Shown: positions 45,738 to 56,036, numbered from the stretch's first letter. The stretch is DNA of 64,000 nucleotides from Bacillus tuaregi (GCF_900104575.1 NZ_LT629731.1:880189-944188); one strand, 5' to 3'. Made by a program: numbers and translations. The notes: generated by a model not told the origin, from the sequence alone.

Positions 45738-46223
45738 ATGGATACTTTTATCGATTATAATGGTGGGACCGTTACGGTTTCCTTTCAAAGGGACGCTTTT
45801 TTGCAAAGAGCTAAACATGTGCTGGTGATTTGTCGTTTCTCCAATCAATGGCTATTAACGAAACATAAAATCAGGGGCTGGGAATTTCCCGGAGGAAAAA
45901 AAGAAGAAAATGAAACGTTGGAAGAAGCCGCAAGAAGAGAGGTCGAGGAGGAAACAGGCGCCCTTATACAATCCCTACAATTTATTGGAGAATATGAAGT
46001 AAATACAGGGGAGAATTCCTTCGTCAAAGCGATATACTATGCTGAGGCAGATAGCCTGGAGCCAAAGAAGGATTATCTCGAAACGAACGGACCCGTCCTC
46101 ATTGGCGGAGATCTATTAAGTCTCCGTTTCCAGGACTCTTATAGCTTTATCATGAAGGACAAGGTCATGGAACTCGCATTAGAAAAAATTATGAGGTGCC
46201 AGGCACCCCAAATGAACAATTAA
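45738..46223 (+). CDS. ytkD: Nudix hydrolase YtkD
   Basis: 161 residues with a complete Nudix box: GGKKEENETLEEAARREVEE followed by ETGA (about residues 53-76), matching GX5EX7REUXEEXGU. YtkD of B. subtilis hydrolyses nucleoside triphosphates including 8-oxo-dGTP and can pyrophosphohydrolyse mRNA 5' ends. GAGGTG precedes the ATG. The last codons overlap the palindrome GGTGCCAGGCACC (46195-46207), so the C-terminal residues (RCQAPQMNN) are probably not family-conserved. Confidence 0.93.
   Translation: MDTFIDYNGGTVTVSFQRDAFLQRAKHVLVICRFSNQWLLTKHKIRGWEFPGGKKEENETLEEAARREVEEETGALIQSLQFIGEYEVNTGENSFVKAIYYAEADSLEPKKDYLETNGPVLIGGDLLSLRFQDSYSFIMKDKVMELALEKIMRCQAPQMNN
46195..46207. repeat. Short palindrome GGTGCCAGGCACC
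   Basis: A 13-bp perfect palindrome across the ytkD 3' end, followed at 46240-46253 by the related GTGTCATGTACCG. Similar GGTGCC-GGCACC units are dispersed in several Bacillus genomes, to my knowledge. Confidence 0.5.
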
Positions 46224-46255
46224 GCTTTTGTTTTTTTGTGGTGTCATGTACCGTT

Positions 46256-47062
46256 TTAACTGCTTTTGATTATTTTTTTCTCAAGCAATTCAACGAGCTG
46301 GTACATGATGGTGGCAAAAATGGCGATCACAAATAGTGACAGAAAAACGAGGGTGAAATTGAATACCTGAAAGCCGTAGATAATCATGTACCCAAGACCT
46401 TTAGAAGAAACTAAAAATTCCCCTACGATGACCCCGACCCAGGAAAGACCAACATTCACCTTTAATGTAGAAATAATGGTTGGGAAGGAAGCGGGTAAGA
46501 CCGCTTCCTTAAACGATTGCGCTCTTGAGGCTCCAAATGTATATAGGACCTTTACATAGTTAGGGTCGACCTCACGAAATGATGTATAGACCACGATGGT
46601 AGTGATAATAACCGAGATTAAGGCTCCCATGGCCATAATGGAAGTAAAGTTTGGACCTAGTGCGACGATTAGTATGGGTCCTAAGGCTATTTTGGGCATG
46701 GCATTGAGAATTACTAAATAGGGATCAAGGATTTTTGACAAAATGGGTGACCACCACAATAGGGCAGCAAGCAAAGTGCCAAGCAGGGTCCCGAGCAGAA
46801 AGCCAAAGATGGTTTCGCCAAGTGTCACACTAATATGCATGAATAGTGATCCGTTCTGCACATTATCAATCAGCAAAAGACCTACTTTTGAAGGGGAGCT
46901 GAAAATGAGTGGATCAATCCAGCGGAAGGTACTTGCCAGCTCCCAGCTGCCGAAAAAGGCCAAGAAGATAATGAGCTGATAAAAACGAACCCATCGTTTT
47001 TCTTTTTTCAAAGAATTAATATAGTTTTGATGAAGTTGTTGAATCTCAGTTGAGGACTTCAA
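46256..47062 (-). CDS. ytlD: ABC transporter permease (YtlD/SsuC-like)
   Basis: 268 residues with about six membrane helices and the BPD_transp_1 domain. The EAA loop is [19 protein letters not shown] (about 175). It belongs to the nitrate/sulfonate/thiamine-precursor type family. The start is TTG at 47062, inside the end of the ATPase gene: AGGAG lies 10 nt upstream. A longer frame to 47113 has no clear site and a 68-nt overlap. With the ATPase and binding lipoprotein it forms a complete importer, substrate unknown. The symbol follows B. subtilis gene order. Confidence 0.85.
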   Translation of the reverse strand: MKSSTEIQQLHQNYINSLKKEKRWVRFYQLIIFLAFFGSWELASTFRWIDPLIFSSPSKVGLLLIDNVQNGSLFMHISVTLGETIFGFLLGTLLGTLLAALLWWSPILSKILDPYLVILNAMPKIALGPILIVALGPNFTSIMAMGALISVIITTIVVYTSFREVDPNYVKVLYTFGASRAQSFKEAVLPASFPTIISTLKVNVGLSWVGVIVGEFLVSSKGLGYMIIYGFQVFNFTLVFLSLFVIAIFATIMYQLVELLEKKIIKSS

Positions 47063-47819
47063 GGGATTCCAACTCCTTCCAAATTGTTTGAAACAGGATC
47101 TGAAATTTTTCATGATTTCTTGCGTGAAAGGGTGTTAGGCTTCGCAATTCCTCGGGGACGATAAATGTCTTATGGAGCTGACCAGGACGGGCGGATAATA
47201 GAAAGATCCGATCGCTCATGGCAATGGCTTCACCAATATCGTGTGTGACGAGAATCGCTGTTTTGTGAAAGGATTTAAGCGTTTCAAATATATGATCCTC
47301 TAAATGGAGCTTTGTTTGAAAATCAAGGGCTGAAAAAGGTTCATCAAGCATGAGTACCTTTGGCTCTGTTGCTAATGTTCTGACCAGCGCAGCCCGTTGT
47401 CTCATCCCCCCGGAAAGCTCCTTTGGATACTGCTTCTCTACTCCTTTTAACCCCATTTTCTCTAGCAGCTGCAGTGTATATTGTTTTCTGTCAGCTCGGA
47501 GCTGTTTATTTAGCTTTAGACCAATGAGAATGTTTTGTTCAATCGTCTTCCAAGGAAAAAGATAATCCTGCTGAAGCATATATCCAATATCATTTGATTT
47601 ATTGCCAATCTTTTTTCCCTCCAACGTGACTAGTCCTTCAGACGGCTGGATTAAGCCAGCGATAATGGAAAGAAGCGTCGTTTTCCCGCACCCACTTGGA
47701 CCAAGCATGGATACGAACTCCCCTTCGGCGATATCAAGAGAAATGTCAGAGAGGGCAGTCGTAGCCGATGTTTTAGTAAAATACGTATGACTTACGTTTT
47801 GAACTGATAAAAAGCCCAT
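47046..47819 (-). CDS. ytlC: ABC transporter ATP-binding protein (YtlC-like)
   Basis: 257 residues. Walker [13 protein letters not shown] (about 38), Q-loop [11 protein letters not shown], signature [16 protein letters not shown], Walker [14 protein letters not shown] and the H-loop His in LVTHDIGEA are intact. It energises the importer formed with the permease gene downstream and the binding protein gene upstream. The ATG at 47819 has AGGAA 9 nt upstream; the GTG three codons earlier overlaps that site. Confidence 0.92.
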   Translation of the reverse strand: MGFLSVQNVSHTYFTKTSATTALSDISLDIAEGEFVSMLGPSGCGKTTLLSIIAGLIQPSEGLVTLEGKKIGNKSNDIGYMLQQDYLFPWKTIEQNILIGLKLNKQLRADRKQYTLQLLEKMGLKGVEKQYPKELSGGMRQRAALVRTLATEPKVLMLDEPFSALDFQTKLHLEDHIFETLKSFHKTAILVTHDIGEAIAMSDRIFLLSARPGQLHKTFIVPEELRSLTPFHARNHEKFQILFQTIWKELESLEVLN

Positions 47820-47922
47820 GTAAGGCACTTCCTAACCCAATTTGCTACAAGCTACAAGGAGGGGGATTCAAGGAAAGTGTCTATTCCACCTTCCTCGAAT
47901 AATATAGAGCCTCCGCTGTGTT

Positions 47923-48939
47923 CTAATCCATCACTTTCTCAGCAAATTCTGTATTGACTAATGTTTCATAATCAATACGTTTTGGTAGCTCACCCGCTTC
48001 ATCCATAATATTTTGCAGATTATCCCATTCCTCTTCATCTAGAATTGGATTTGTGGCAAAGGAGGTTTGGGTTTTATAACGATCAATAGAGGATTCAATA
48101 ATATCCAAATCTGTATTCTCGAAATATTTTTGAATTAATTTTGCTGTTTCTGCTGAGCTGTTTTCATATACCCATTGCTGTGCTTTATAAATAGCCCGTG
48201 TAAAGGCTTCAACAAGCTCCTCATTCTCTTCTATATAGCTTTGCTTGGTCATGAAGGTTGTGTATGGAACATGCCCTGATTCCGTTCCAAATGATGCTAC
48301 AATGTAGCCGCGCCCTTCCTTTTCAAACATGCTGGCCTGCGGTTCAAATAATTGAACGAACTCTCCCGTCCCTGAAATAAAGGCATTGGCAATATTGGCG
48401 AAATCAATATTCTGAATTAAATTCAAATCATTATGAGGGTCAATTCCATGATTTTTTAACACAAATTCGCCTACCATCTGAGGCATCCCGCCTTTTCTTT
48501 GGCCGAGGAAGGTACTGTCCTTCAGCATCTGCCAGTCGAAGTTTTCAATTTTATCACGGGAAACAAGAAAAGTACCGTCTGTCTGCGTCAGCTGAGCAAA
48601 GTTAATAACGGGGTCTGTCGAACCTTGGGCAGCTACATAAATCGATGTTTCTGAGCCGACAAGTGCGATATCAGCACCGCCCGATACGAGAGTAGTCATG
48701 GTTTTATCGCCGCCAAAGGTTGTGATTAATTCAACATCAAGACCTTCTTCTGCAAAAAATCCTTTTTCAATCGCAACATATTGAGGCGCATAAAAGATTG
48801 AACGAGTGACTTCTGCTATCTTGACTTTTTGGAGCTTTTCAGAATCTTCCTTAGATTTCCCAAGGTTACAAGCAACGAGACTGGTCATTAACACAAGGAT
48901 AACTAGCAGTAATAAACTAGCCTTCCACCATTTTTTCAT
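47923..48939 (-). CDS. ytlA: ABC transporter substrate-binding lipoprotein (YtlA-like, NMT1/THI5 type)
   Basis: 338 residues. The lipoprotein signal ends in lipobox LVAC (Cys24). The mature part is an NMT1/SsuA-type binding protein: RSIFYAPQYVAIEKGFFAEEGLDVEL, given as RSIFYAPQYVAIEKG and FFAEEGLDVEL, with GADIALVGSETSIYVAAQGS. Such proteins bind sulfonates, nitrate or pyrimidine precursors of thiamine. The homologous B. subtilis locus is unassigned as far as I know. No riboswitch (TPP or S-box) was recognised upstream, so the substrate remains open. GGGAGG precedes the ATG. Confidence 0.88.
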   Translation of the reverse strand: MKKWWKASLLLLVILVLMTSLVACNLGKSKEDSEKLQKVKIAEVTRSIFYAPQYVAIEKGFFAEEGLDVELITTFGGDKTMTTLVSGGADIALVGSETSIYVAAQGSTDPVINFAQLTQTDGTFLVSRDKIENFDWQMLKDSTFLGQRKGGMPQMVGEFVLKNHGIDPHNDLNLIQNIDFANIANAFISGTGEFVQLFEPQASMFEKEGRGYIVASFGTESGHVPYTTFMTKQSYIEENEELVEAFTRAIYKAQQWVYENSSAETAKLIQKYFENTDLDIIESSIDRYKTQTSFATNPILDEEEWDNLQNIMDEAGELPKRIDYETLVNTEFAEKVMD

Positions 48940-49057
48940 GATAGAGGACCTCCCTTAGTAAAGAATATGGATTTTTTAAGCCTAACCTATCGTATGAAAG
49001 TTGAAAAAATGTGTGAATGCCCAGGTTCTCGCCATTCAGGTGTTTAAACAAAGTAAA

Positions 49058-49111
49058 TTAAAAAAACCTCAATATCTAAGTGGCTGTAAACCATTCCTTA
49101 GGTATTGAGGT
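49058..49111 (-). terminator. Terminator of the CAP-domain gene
   Basis: ACCTCAATA-CTAAG pairs with CTTAG-TATTGAGGT on the minus strand, followed by a T run. Confidence 0.85.
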
Positions 49112-49121
49112 GTTAGTATTG

Positions 49122-50459
49122 TTATTTACCAATAAACATTTGTGTCCAGTGATGGCCACTTGCTTCATAGCCGACGCCAATATGGGTGAATTCTCGGCTT
49201 AAAATATTTTTACGGTGTCCTTCACTATTCATCCAGGCATTAACCACCTCTTGAGGAGTTCTTTGTCCCTGGGCGATGTTCTCACCTGCAGTTTTATACG
49301 ATACGCCATGGTCGCGCATCATATCAAATGGTGAGCCATAGGTTGGACTAGTGTGAGAAAAATAACCCTTTTGCTGCATGTCGGTGGATTTTTTCTGTGC
49401 GACACTGCTTAATTGAGTGTCAGCCTGTAAAGCTGGTAGACCATTTTTACGACGTTGTTCATTTGTTAAGTCAATCACCTGCTGAACAGCTTGGCTCACA
49501 TTTGCCGGTGCTTGCTGGGCAGGAGCCTTTTGAGCTGGAGCTGGGGCTGGAGCCTGCTGGGCCGGTGTTTGCTGTTGTGGTGCTTGCTGAGCAGGGGCTT
49601 GATTTGCCTGCTGCTGTTTTTGCACTTCTGGTGCCTGTGCTGATTCTTTATTTTGACGAAGTCTTGCCTGTAAGCGATTATCCTGATTAGGATTAACTGG
49701 AATGAACTGATATCTCGCTTCTTGAATTAATACCGCTTTTGTGTGCGGGTATTTATTACTTGATTGTGATGTTTTTAAGCTGGAAAGATTTGGACTCTCA
49801 TTTGTGTTGTCGTAATTTTTATTACGAGCTGTTACATTGTTATGATCATTATTAACTTTGTTCCTTTGGCTTGACCACTTGTTGTCATTGCGATTCGTCA
49901 CATTGCGGTAATGGATATTTCGATTATTGTCATTGTTATTGCGAACAGTCCGATACGGAGACCGGTTATTGTTAGTGGTTCTATTGTTATCGTTCTCTAA
50001 ATAATCCTCTGTAAGAGGACCACGGTGGTCAAAGCCATACGCTGAACGGTCATCCACTTCACGATTTCGATTGTTTACCTGATAGGCATTAGTACCGCCT
50101 CTGGTAGCTGTATTGAGCTGGTTGCCATTTTGTGTATTACGGCCATTATCTCGCATATTGTTGTTATTGTTATTGCGAACAGTCCAATAGGTAGGCCGAT
50201 TATTGTTAGCGGCTCTATTGTCGTCGTTATCTAAGTAATCTTCAGTAAGCGGACCGCGATGATCAAAGCCATACGCTGAACGGTCATCTACCTCGCGATT
50301 TCGATTGTTTACCTGATATACATTGGTACCTGCTCGGTTGGCCGTATTGATCTGATTGCCATTTCGAGTATCCATCGCATCATTTGTATCATTATTACAA
50401 GCCACCAGGCTTAGAATAAGCATAGGGGTCACAAAAACACTGAATTTCCGTTTTCTCAA
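49122..50459 (-). CDS. CAP (SCP/PR-1) domain lipoprotein with duplicated Asn-rich N-terminal region
   Basis: 445 residues. A lipoprotein signal with lipobox LVAC (Cys20) comes first. Two near-identical units of about 70 residues follow (about 35-105 and 107-175), each with NRNREVDDRSAYGFDHRG then PLTEDYL and an Asn-rich tail. A Gln/Ala/Pro-rich linker (about 270-325) leads to the C-terminal CAP domain (about 328-445: LTNEQRRKNGLPAL, YFSHTSPTYGSP, AGENIAQGQRTPQEVVNAWMNSEGHRKNIL, here listed as AGENIAQG and WMNSEGHRKNIL). The start is TTG with GGAGG 8 nt upstream. It resembles YkwD-type spore or envelope proteins. The activity of bacterial CAP domains is unknown. Confidence 0.88.
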   Translation of the reverse strand: MRKRKFSVFVTPMLILSLVACNNDTNDAMDTRNGNQINTANRAGTNVYQVNNRNREVDDRSAYGFDHRGPLTEDYLDNDDNRAANNNRPTYWTVRNNNNNNMRDNGRNTQNGNQLNTATRGGTNAYQVNNRNREVDDRSAYGFDHRGPLTEDYLENDNNRTTNNNRSPYRTVRNNNDNNRNIHYRNVTNRNDNKWSSQRNKVNNDHNNVTARNKNYDNTNESPNLSSLKTSQSSNKYPHTKAVLIQEARYQFIPVNPNQDNRLQARLRQNKESAQAPEVQKQQQANQAPAQQAPQQQTPAQQAPAPAPAQKAPAQQAPANVSQAVQQVIDLTNEQRRKNGLPALQADTQLSSVAQKKSTDMQQKGYFSHTSPTYGSPFDMMRDHGVSYKTAGENIAQGQRTPQEVVNAWMNSEGHRKNILSREFTHIGVGYEASGHHWTQMFIGK

Positions 50460-50672
50460 GTTGATTTCCTCCTTCGATTAGATGGACTACTCTCTTATTA
50501 TTTTTAGTTCTAAGAAAAGTATTGATGGGAATAACCGACTAATTTGGAGGAGAGACAATAGAATTGGCAACTAAAACAAGATGAATACGATAAATAATGT
50601 GCCTGTGGAGGAGTATTGTCCCCCTTGAATAGGCAATTCAAGGGAGCTGTAAATTCTGGAATGTGAATGAAA

Positions 50673-51524
50673 CTACATTCTTGTTTCGGAGATTGTACTT
50701 CTTATTTTTTCAAGAGAACGCTGAGCCTTTTCTTTATTTAGAACGACTAAGTTAACATAAAGGGCGTCAATAAGGCTGAGTTGTGCGATTCTCGACGATA
50801 AGGCTTCTGAACGATATTCATTGTCCTCGGAGCTTGTATAAAGTGCTACATCAGCATGCTGGGCTATTGGGGATTTTGGATAGCCGGTAATGGCAATCGT
50901 TTTCGCTCCATTTCGCTTAGCTGTCTTTAAAATATTTAAGGTATCCTTATTTGTCCCTGTATGAGAAATAATAACAGCTGTATCACTTTCTGTTAGCTGG
51001 GAGGCAGATGTAAGCTGAAAGTGGGAATCAATAAATGCAAACGCTTTAATTCCTGTGCGCACAAATTTATGGAACGCATCCATAGCAATGACTGCAGATC
51101 CACCCGTGCCATAAAACTCTACTCGGTTGGAATACAGCAAGAGATTGACTGCCTTTTGAATGGCTGTGTGATCTAGAATCTCTACTGTATTTTCAATCGT
51201 TCTAATATTTGCTTGGAAGACTTTATCGGCAATGGTCTTAGCATCATCATCATCCGAGATTTCAATATCCTCTTGGATTTGTTGGTTCGGAGTGATGATT
51301 TCAGAAGCAAGGGCAATCTTCATTGCCTGGTAGCCCTTAAAGCCGATTCGTTTGCAAAAACGAAAAACAGTTGCATCTGCTATATTTAAATCCTCAGCAA
51401 CTTCATTGATGGTCCCGTGGATAATTTTATCGGGATCATCCAAAATATAATCGGCTATCTTTTTTTCTTTCTCGCTAAGCCGAGCGTAATTCGAACGAAT
51501 TTTTCCTATGCAATTTTGTGACAT
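50673..51524 (-). CDS. MurR/RpiR family transcriptional regulator with SIS domain
   Basis: 283 residues. The N-terminal RpiR helix-turn-helix (about 1-77: TINEVAEDLNIADATVFRFC) binds DNA. The C-terminal SIS domain (about 125-260: VEFYGTGGSAVIAMDAFHKF, DTAVIISHTGTNKDTL) binds phosphosugars. No sugar-use operon is adjacent, so the effector is not evident; MurR-like regulators often respond to N-acetylmuramic acid phosphate. It faces away from the methionine aminopeptidase gene. The A/T-rich intergenic region has repeated AATATTC-like units at 51575-51655 that could be its operator. Confidence 0.9.
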   Translation of the reverse strand: MSQNCIGKIRSNYARLSEKEKKIADYILDDPDKIIHGTINEVAEDLNIADATVFRFCKRIGFKGYQAMKIALASEIITPNQQIQEDIEISDDDDAKTIADKVFQANIRTIENTVEILDHTAIQKAVNLLLYSNRVEFYGTGGSAVIAMDAFHKFVRTGIKAFAFIDSHFQLTSASQLTESDTAVIISHTGTNKDTLNILKTAKRNGAKTIAITGYPKSPIAQHADVALYTSSEDNEYRSEALSSRIAQLSLIDALYVNLVVLNKEKAQRSLEKIRSTISETRM

Positions 51525-51746
51525 TCCGATTTTCCTCTCTATCGTGTTTACCTTCTTAGTATACCATAACCATTTAGTAAAAAATATTCCTTAATTTATA
51601 TAGTATTAGTTAAAAAAAATTTATTAGTTTCATAAATATTCTTTAATAAATATTCTACTACAGAAAGTGTGTTTGGAAAGTAACGCGTTTGAGAATTTCG
51701 TGAATCCTATGTTAAAATGGGATAATGCAATGATAAAAAATAATAA

Positions 51747-52529
<783 letters not shown>

Positions 52530-52548
52530 TCAAAGTTAATCAGTTACA

Positions 52549-52579
52549 TTCCTGATGGTACAGCTGTCAGGAATTTTTT
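52549..52579 (+). terminator. Terminator of the methionyl aminopeptidase gene
   Basis: ATTCCTGA pairs with TCAGGAAT, followed by TTTTTC. Confidence 0.85.
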
Positions 52580-52663
52580 CTATGCTCCTTTTCTAAATTA
52601 GACAATAATTTACTTCTTCATGTGAATAATATAAACGACTAAAAGGAACGAAAGGAGACGAGG

Positions 52664-53443
52664 ATGAATCCTATTATTATCAGTAAACAAAAGTTTCCGT
52701 CTCCGAATCCGGAGATTGAATTATCGATTATTACTTATCTGGTTGAAGGTTTAAAGGTGAAGGGATTATTAGCAGAGCCTAGAAATGCTGACATCTATGA
52801 CGGATTTCTTTATTTAAGAGGCGGCATCAAAAATGTTGGAAAGGTGAGACCGGCCAGGATCGTTCAATTTGCCTCAGAAGGGTTCATTGTATTTGCTCCA
52901 TTTTATCGCGGCAATCAAGGAGGGGAGGGAAATGAAGATTTTGCCGGAGAGGACAGGGAGGATGCTTTTTCAGGCTTTGAGCTGCTTCGTTCACATCAAA
53001 GGGTTAAAAACGTTCATATTTTTGGTTTCTCCCGCGGAGGTGTAATGGCCTTATTAACAGGAATTACATTCCCAGACGCAGCCTCTGTTGTTACTTGGGG
53101 AGGTGTTAGTGATATGTCATTAACATATGTGGAGAGAAAGGATTTAAGAAGAATGATGAAGCGAGTCATCGGCGGGACTCCAGCGAAGGTTCCTGAGCAG
53201 TATCAATACCGTACGCCCCTATATGATATAGAGAAGCTAAGACCTCCCGTGTTGATTATTCATGGTCGAAGGGATATTAATGTTTCGGTTGAACACGCCT
53301 ATCGACTAGAGAAGCGCCTAAAGGACCTGAATAAAAAAGTAGAGTGCTGGTATTTTGACCAATATACACATTATTTTCCTCCGGCAATAAACAGGCAAAT
53401 TGTCGCTGATTTAACGTTGTGGATGAAAAAGCAGGCTGACTAA
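52664..53443 (+). CDS. ytmA: Alpha/beta hydrolase YtmA (prolyl oligopeptidase-like)
   Basis: 259 residues. The nucleophile elbow is FGFSRGGVMAL (Ser about 126), the acid Asp is in HGRRDINVSVEHA and the His in QYTHYFPP. The protein lacks a signal peptide and should be cytosolic. It resembles peptidase family S9 enzymes lacking the propeller domain, and matches B. subtilis YtmA in length and in its place before ytmB. Substrate is unknown. AAAGGAG precedes the ATG. Confidence 0.92.
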   Translation: MNPIIISKQKFPSPNPEIELSIITYLVEGLKVKGLLAEPRNADIYDGFLYLRGGIKNVGKVRPARIVQFASEGFIVFAPFYRGNQGGEGNEDFAGEDREDAFSGFELLRSHQRVKNVHIFGFSRGGVMALLTGITFPDAASVVTWGGVSDMSLTYVERKDLRRMMKRVIGGTPAKVPEQYQYRTPLYDIEKLRPPVLIIHGRRDINVSVEHAYRLEKRLKDLNKKVECWYFDQYTHYFPPAINRQIVADLTLWMKKQAD

Positions 53444-53516
53444 TGGTAAGATATCAGAAAGAAAGGATAGATTTTCATACATGATTAAAATCTATTAAAA
53501 AAGGAGAGGGAATAGG

Positions 53517-53759
53517 ATGGGAATGCCTTTAGAATTAAATACGATGATTGTGACAAAGGGTAAGGAACAGAGAATTGGCGAGAATGATTTTACTTTAGTA
53601 AAGGATGATTACCGAATCTACCCAATTGAAATCCCGCTCGAAGTTAGAAAGACAAAGGACAGTGAGCCGGGAGCATATGCTGTCATAAAAAGACTAGAAT
53701 GGGAAAACAGCAAGACTACCATTACATATCAGCTAATATCATTGAATACAACTAACTAA
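53517..53759 (+). CDS. ytmB: DUF2584 family protein YtmB
   Basis: 80 residues, the full length of the DUF2584 family, beginning MGMPLELNTMIVTKGKEQRI and ending with beta-strand-rich KTTITYQLISLN. Function is unknown. AAAGGAGAGGG lies upstream. It follows ytmA by 73 bp on the same strand, as in B. subtilis, and is followed by a bidirectional terminator. Confidence 0.9.
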   Translation: MGMPLELNTMIVTKGKEQRIGENDFTLVKDDYRIYPIEIPLEVRKTKDSEPGAYAVIKRLEWENSKTTITYQLISLNTTN

Positions 53760-53793
53760 CAAAAAACAGCAACTCTAGAGTTGCTGTTTTTGT
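53759..53793. terminator. Bidirectional terminator between ytmB and pckA
   Basis: AAAAACAGCAACTCT pairs with AGAGTTGCTGTTTTT around a minimal loop. Confidence 0.9.
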
Positions 53794-53797
53794 TTAT

Positions 53798-55384
53798 TTA
53801 TGCCATTGGTCCGCCTTTTTCGATAATATCTGTTGAAACGTTTTGGAACTTTTTAAAATTGTCGCGGAATTTTGCAGCTAGTTCCTTTGCCTTCACCTCG
53901 TACTGCTCCTGATTCGACCAAGTACGATTAGGTTGTAGGACATCATCTGGTACTCCAGGTACATGTAAAGGAATTTCTAAGCCAAAAATTTCATCCTTTT
54001 TCGTTTCAGCATTCGCCAGTTCACCTTCAAGTGCTGCTTGAACCATTGCGCGAGTATAGCTTAGCTTCATACGTGAACCAACACCGTATTCTCCGCCAGT
54101 CCAGCCTGTATTAACAAGGTATACATTTGCATTATGCTGGCTGATTTTTTCACCAAGCATTTCTGCATAGCGAGTTGCTGGTAATGGTAGGAATGGTGAA
54201 CCGAAGCATGTTGAGAATGTTGCTTCTGGTGATGTCACACCGCGTTCCGTACCTGCAAGCTTAGACGTGTATCCACTTAAGAAGTGGTACATTGCCTGCT
54301 CCTTTGAAAGCTTCGCAATAGGAGGTAAAACGCCAAATGCATCAGCAGTTAAGAAAATAATTGTATTGGGATGACCTGCAACACTTGGGTCAACAATATT
54401 TTCAATGGCCTGCAGTGGGTAAGCAGCACGAGTGTTTTCCGTCAATGTGCCGTCATCATAATCGGCAATGCGTGTATCTTGATCAAGCATAACGTTTTCT
54501 AATACAGAGCCAAAACGGATGGCATCGAAGATTTGCGGTTCTTTTTCACGAGATAGGTTGATACATTTAGCATAGCAACCGCCTTCAATATTGAATACGC
54601 CATTTCCTGACCAGCCGTGCTCATCATCACCAATTAGACGACGGTTTGGATCTGCAGAAAGGGTTGTTTTTCCTGTTCCTGATAAACCGAAGAAAAGGGC
54701 CACATCGCCTTCGTTTCCTACGTTAGAAGAGCAATGCATTGGCAGGATGCCATTCTCAGGTAATAAATAATTCATAATGGAGAAGACTGATTTTTTGATC
54801 TCTCCTGCATATTCTGTTCCACCAATCAGAACCGTACGCTGTTCAAAGGAAATAATAATAAATGTTTCTGAACAAGTACCATCAATGGCAGGGTCCGCTT
54901 TAAAATTAGGGGCTGCAATAACGGTAAAGCCAGGATCATGGGCTGCTAATTCTTCCTTTGTAGGACGAATAAATAACTGATGGGCAAATAGGTTATGCCA
55001 TGCATATTCATTAATAACCTGGATAGGTAGACGGTGCTTTTCATCAGCTCCAGCGAAGCCTTTAAATACAAACACTTCGTCTTTCTCTTTTAAAAATTCC
55101 AACACTTTATTGTATAGACTTGAGAATACCTCTTTCGAGATTGGCTGGTTCACAGAACCCCAGTCAATTTTGTCCTTAACAGACTCTTCTTCCACAATGT
55201 ATTTATCCTTCGGGGATCTTCCAGTGTACTTTCCAGTTGTAGCGATTACCGCGCCGGTTGAAGTTAATTGCCCTTCCTTCCGTGTTAATACTTTTTCGAC
55301 AAGTTGTGGTACAGATAATTGAGTAAGAATATTAGTGCCATTAAGAAATTCATTTATTTCTTGTTTCAAACTTACAGAATTCAT
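53798..55384 (-). CDS. pckA: Phosphoenolpyruvate carboxykinase (ATP)
   Basis: 528 residues. It converts oxaloacetate + ATP to PEP + CO2 + ADP, the key step of gluconeogenesis. The kinase P-loop is [16 protein letters not shown] (about 237-252), with [20 protein letters not shown] and [16 protein letters not shown] following. AGGAAGG precedes the ATG. A palindrome overlaps the promoter; in B. subtilis this gene is repressed by CcpN under glycolytic conditions. Confidence 0.97.
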   Translation of the reverse strand: MNSVSLKQEINEFLNGTNILTQLSVPQLVEKVLTRKEGQLTSTGAVIATTGKYTGRSPKDKYIVEEESVKDKIDWGSVNQPISKEVFSSLYNKVLEFLKEKDEVFVFKGFAGADEKHRLPIQVINEYAWHNLFAHQLFIRPTKEELAAHDPGFTVIAAPNFKADPAIDGTCSETFIIISFEQRTVLIGGTEYAGEIKKSVFSIMNYLLPENGILPMHCSSNVGNEGDVALFFGLSGTGKTTLSADPNRRLIGDDEHGWSGNGVFNIEGGCYAKCINLSREKEPQIFDAIRFGSVLENVMLDQDTRIADYDDGTLTENTRAAYPLQAIENIVDPSVAGHPNTIIFLTADAFGVLPPIAKLSKEQAMYHFLSGYTSKLAGTERGVTSPEATFSTCFGSPFLPLPATRYAEMLGEKISQHNANVYLVNTGWTGGEYGVGSRMKLSYTRAMVQAALEGELANAETKKDEIFGLEIPLHVPGVPDDVLQPNRTWSNQEQYEVKAKELAAKFRDNFKKFQNVSTDIIEKGGPMA

Positions 55385-55450
55385 CCGACGAATACCTTCC
55401 TTTAATCAGTTTTATTTAAATTTACATTCGGAGTGATTTAGCTCACAATT

Positions 55451-55485
55451 AGTATAGCACAATTATTTGAATAGTCTATACTATT
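55451..55485 (-). promoter_or_regulatory. Putative pckA promoter with overlapping palindrome
   Basis: On the minus strand TATACT (55456-55451) is a good -10. The perfect palindrome AATAGT-CTAT-ACTATT (55470-55485) overlaps the -35 position. It could be an operator, for example for CcpN, but this is inferred from place only. Confidence 0.45.
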
Positions 55486-55587
55486 GATGAAAGTTTTTGG
55501 TCTTTTCCCAAAAATTAAAATGGTTGAATACTTTGATTAAAGACTAGCAAATTTTTATATATATAGTAATTATTTGATGTGTATTCA

Positions 55588-55617
55588 TTGACAGCCTTTC
55601 TATCGGTACGATAAGAT
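55588..55617 (+). promoter_or_regulatory. Sigma-A promoter of metK
   Basis: TTGACA (55588-55593), 18 bp, TAAGAT (55612-55617), placed about 20 bp before the riboswitch. Confidence 0.65.
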
Positions 55618-55636
55618 GTTTCATTGAACGGATACT

Positions 55637-55899
55637 CTCTTATCCCGAGCTGGTGGAGGGACAGACCCAATGAAACCCAGCAACCTGCTAAGCAGAGCAT
55701 AATTAGATATAAAACTAGCTAACTAATTATTGTAGAAAATTTTTCGTTTACAAAATATTGAGGTAGAAATGTTTTATATGTATGCGATTCTTTTAGTAAA
55801 GGTGCTAATCTGTGGCAAGGATTCATTTCCTTGAACGATAAGAGTGAAAGGCGCGAATTTTTTATTTTCAACCTTTTCACAAGATGAGAAGGTTTTTTT
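55637..55899 (+). ncRNA. SAM-I (S-box) riboswitch with terminator, unusually long P3 arm
   Basis: P1 CTCTTATC (55637) pairs with GATAAGAG (55837-55844). The core has GAGGGACAGACCC, ATGAAACCCAGCAACC, AAGGTGCTAATC and the P4 segment AAGGATT..CCTTGAACGATAAGAG. Between CAACCTGCTAA and TTAGTAAAGGTGC about 100 nt are inserted, folding as GCATA and ATATAAAAC against GTTTTATAT and TATGC. The expression platform is a terminator, CCTTTTCAC..GTGAGAAGG-like stem with T7 (55870-55899), and GTGAAAGG at 55844-55851 can act as antiterminator. It should shut off metK when SAM is plentiful. Confidence 0.92.
55870..55899 (+). terminator. Riboswitch-controlled terminator upstream of metK
   Basis: ACCTTTTCACAAGATGAGAAGGT stem followed by seven T residues; the left arm can alternatively pair with GTGAAAGG of the riboswitch. 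Confidence 0.85.
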
Positions 55900-56002
55900 A
55901 TGCGTCTCCAATAAATAAGGAACTAATTTACTCTGATTTTTAATAAATAGGATAAATTCACCTTATTTTTTCCAAACTACTAGGGGATGAGTTCCGTATC
56001 AT

Positions 56003-56036
56003 AAGAGATTGTTAATGCACTGTTTCTTCGCAATCT
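56003..56036 (+). other. Leader hairpin just before the metK ribosome site
   Basis: AAGAGATTG pairs with CAATCTCTT and ends about 12 bp before AAGGAGG. It may influence mRNA stability or translation. Confidence 0.5.
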
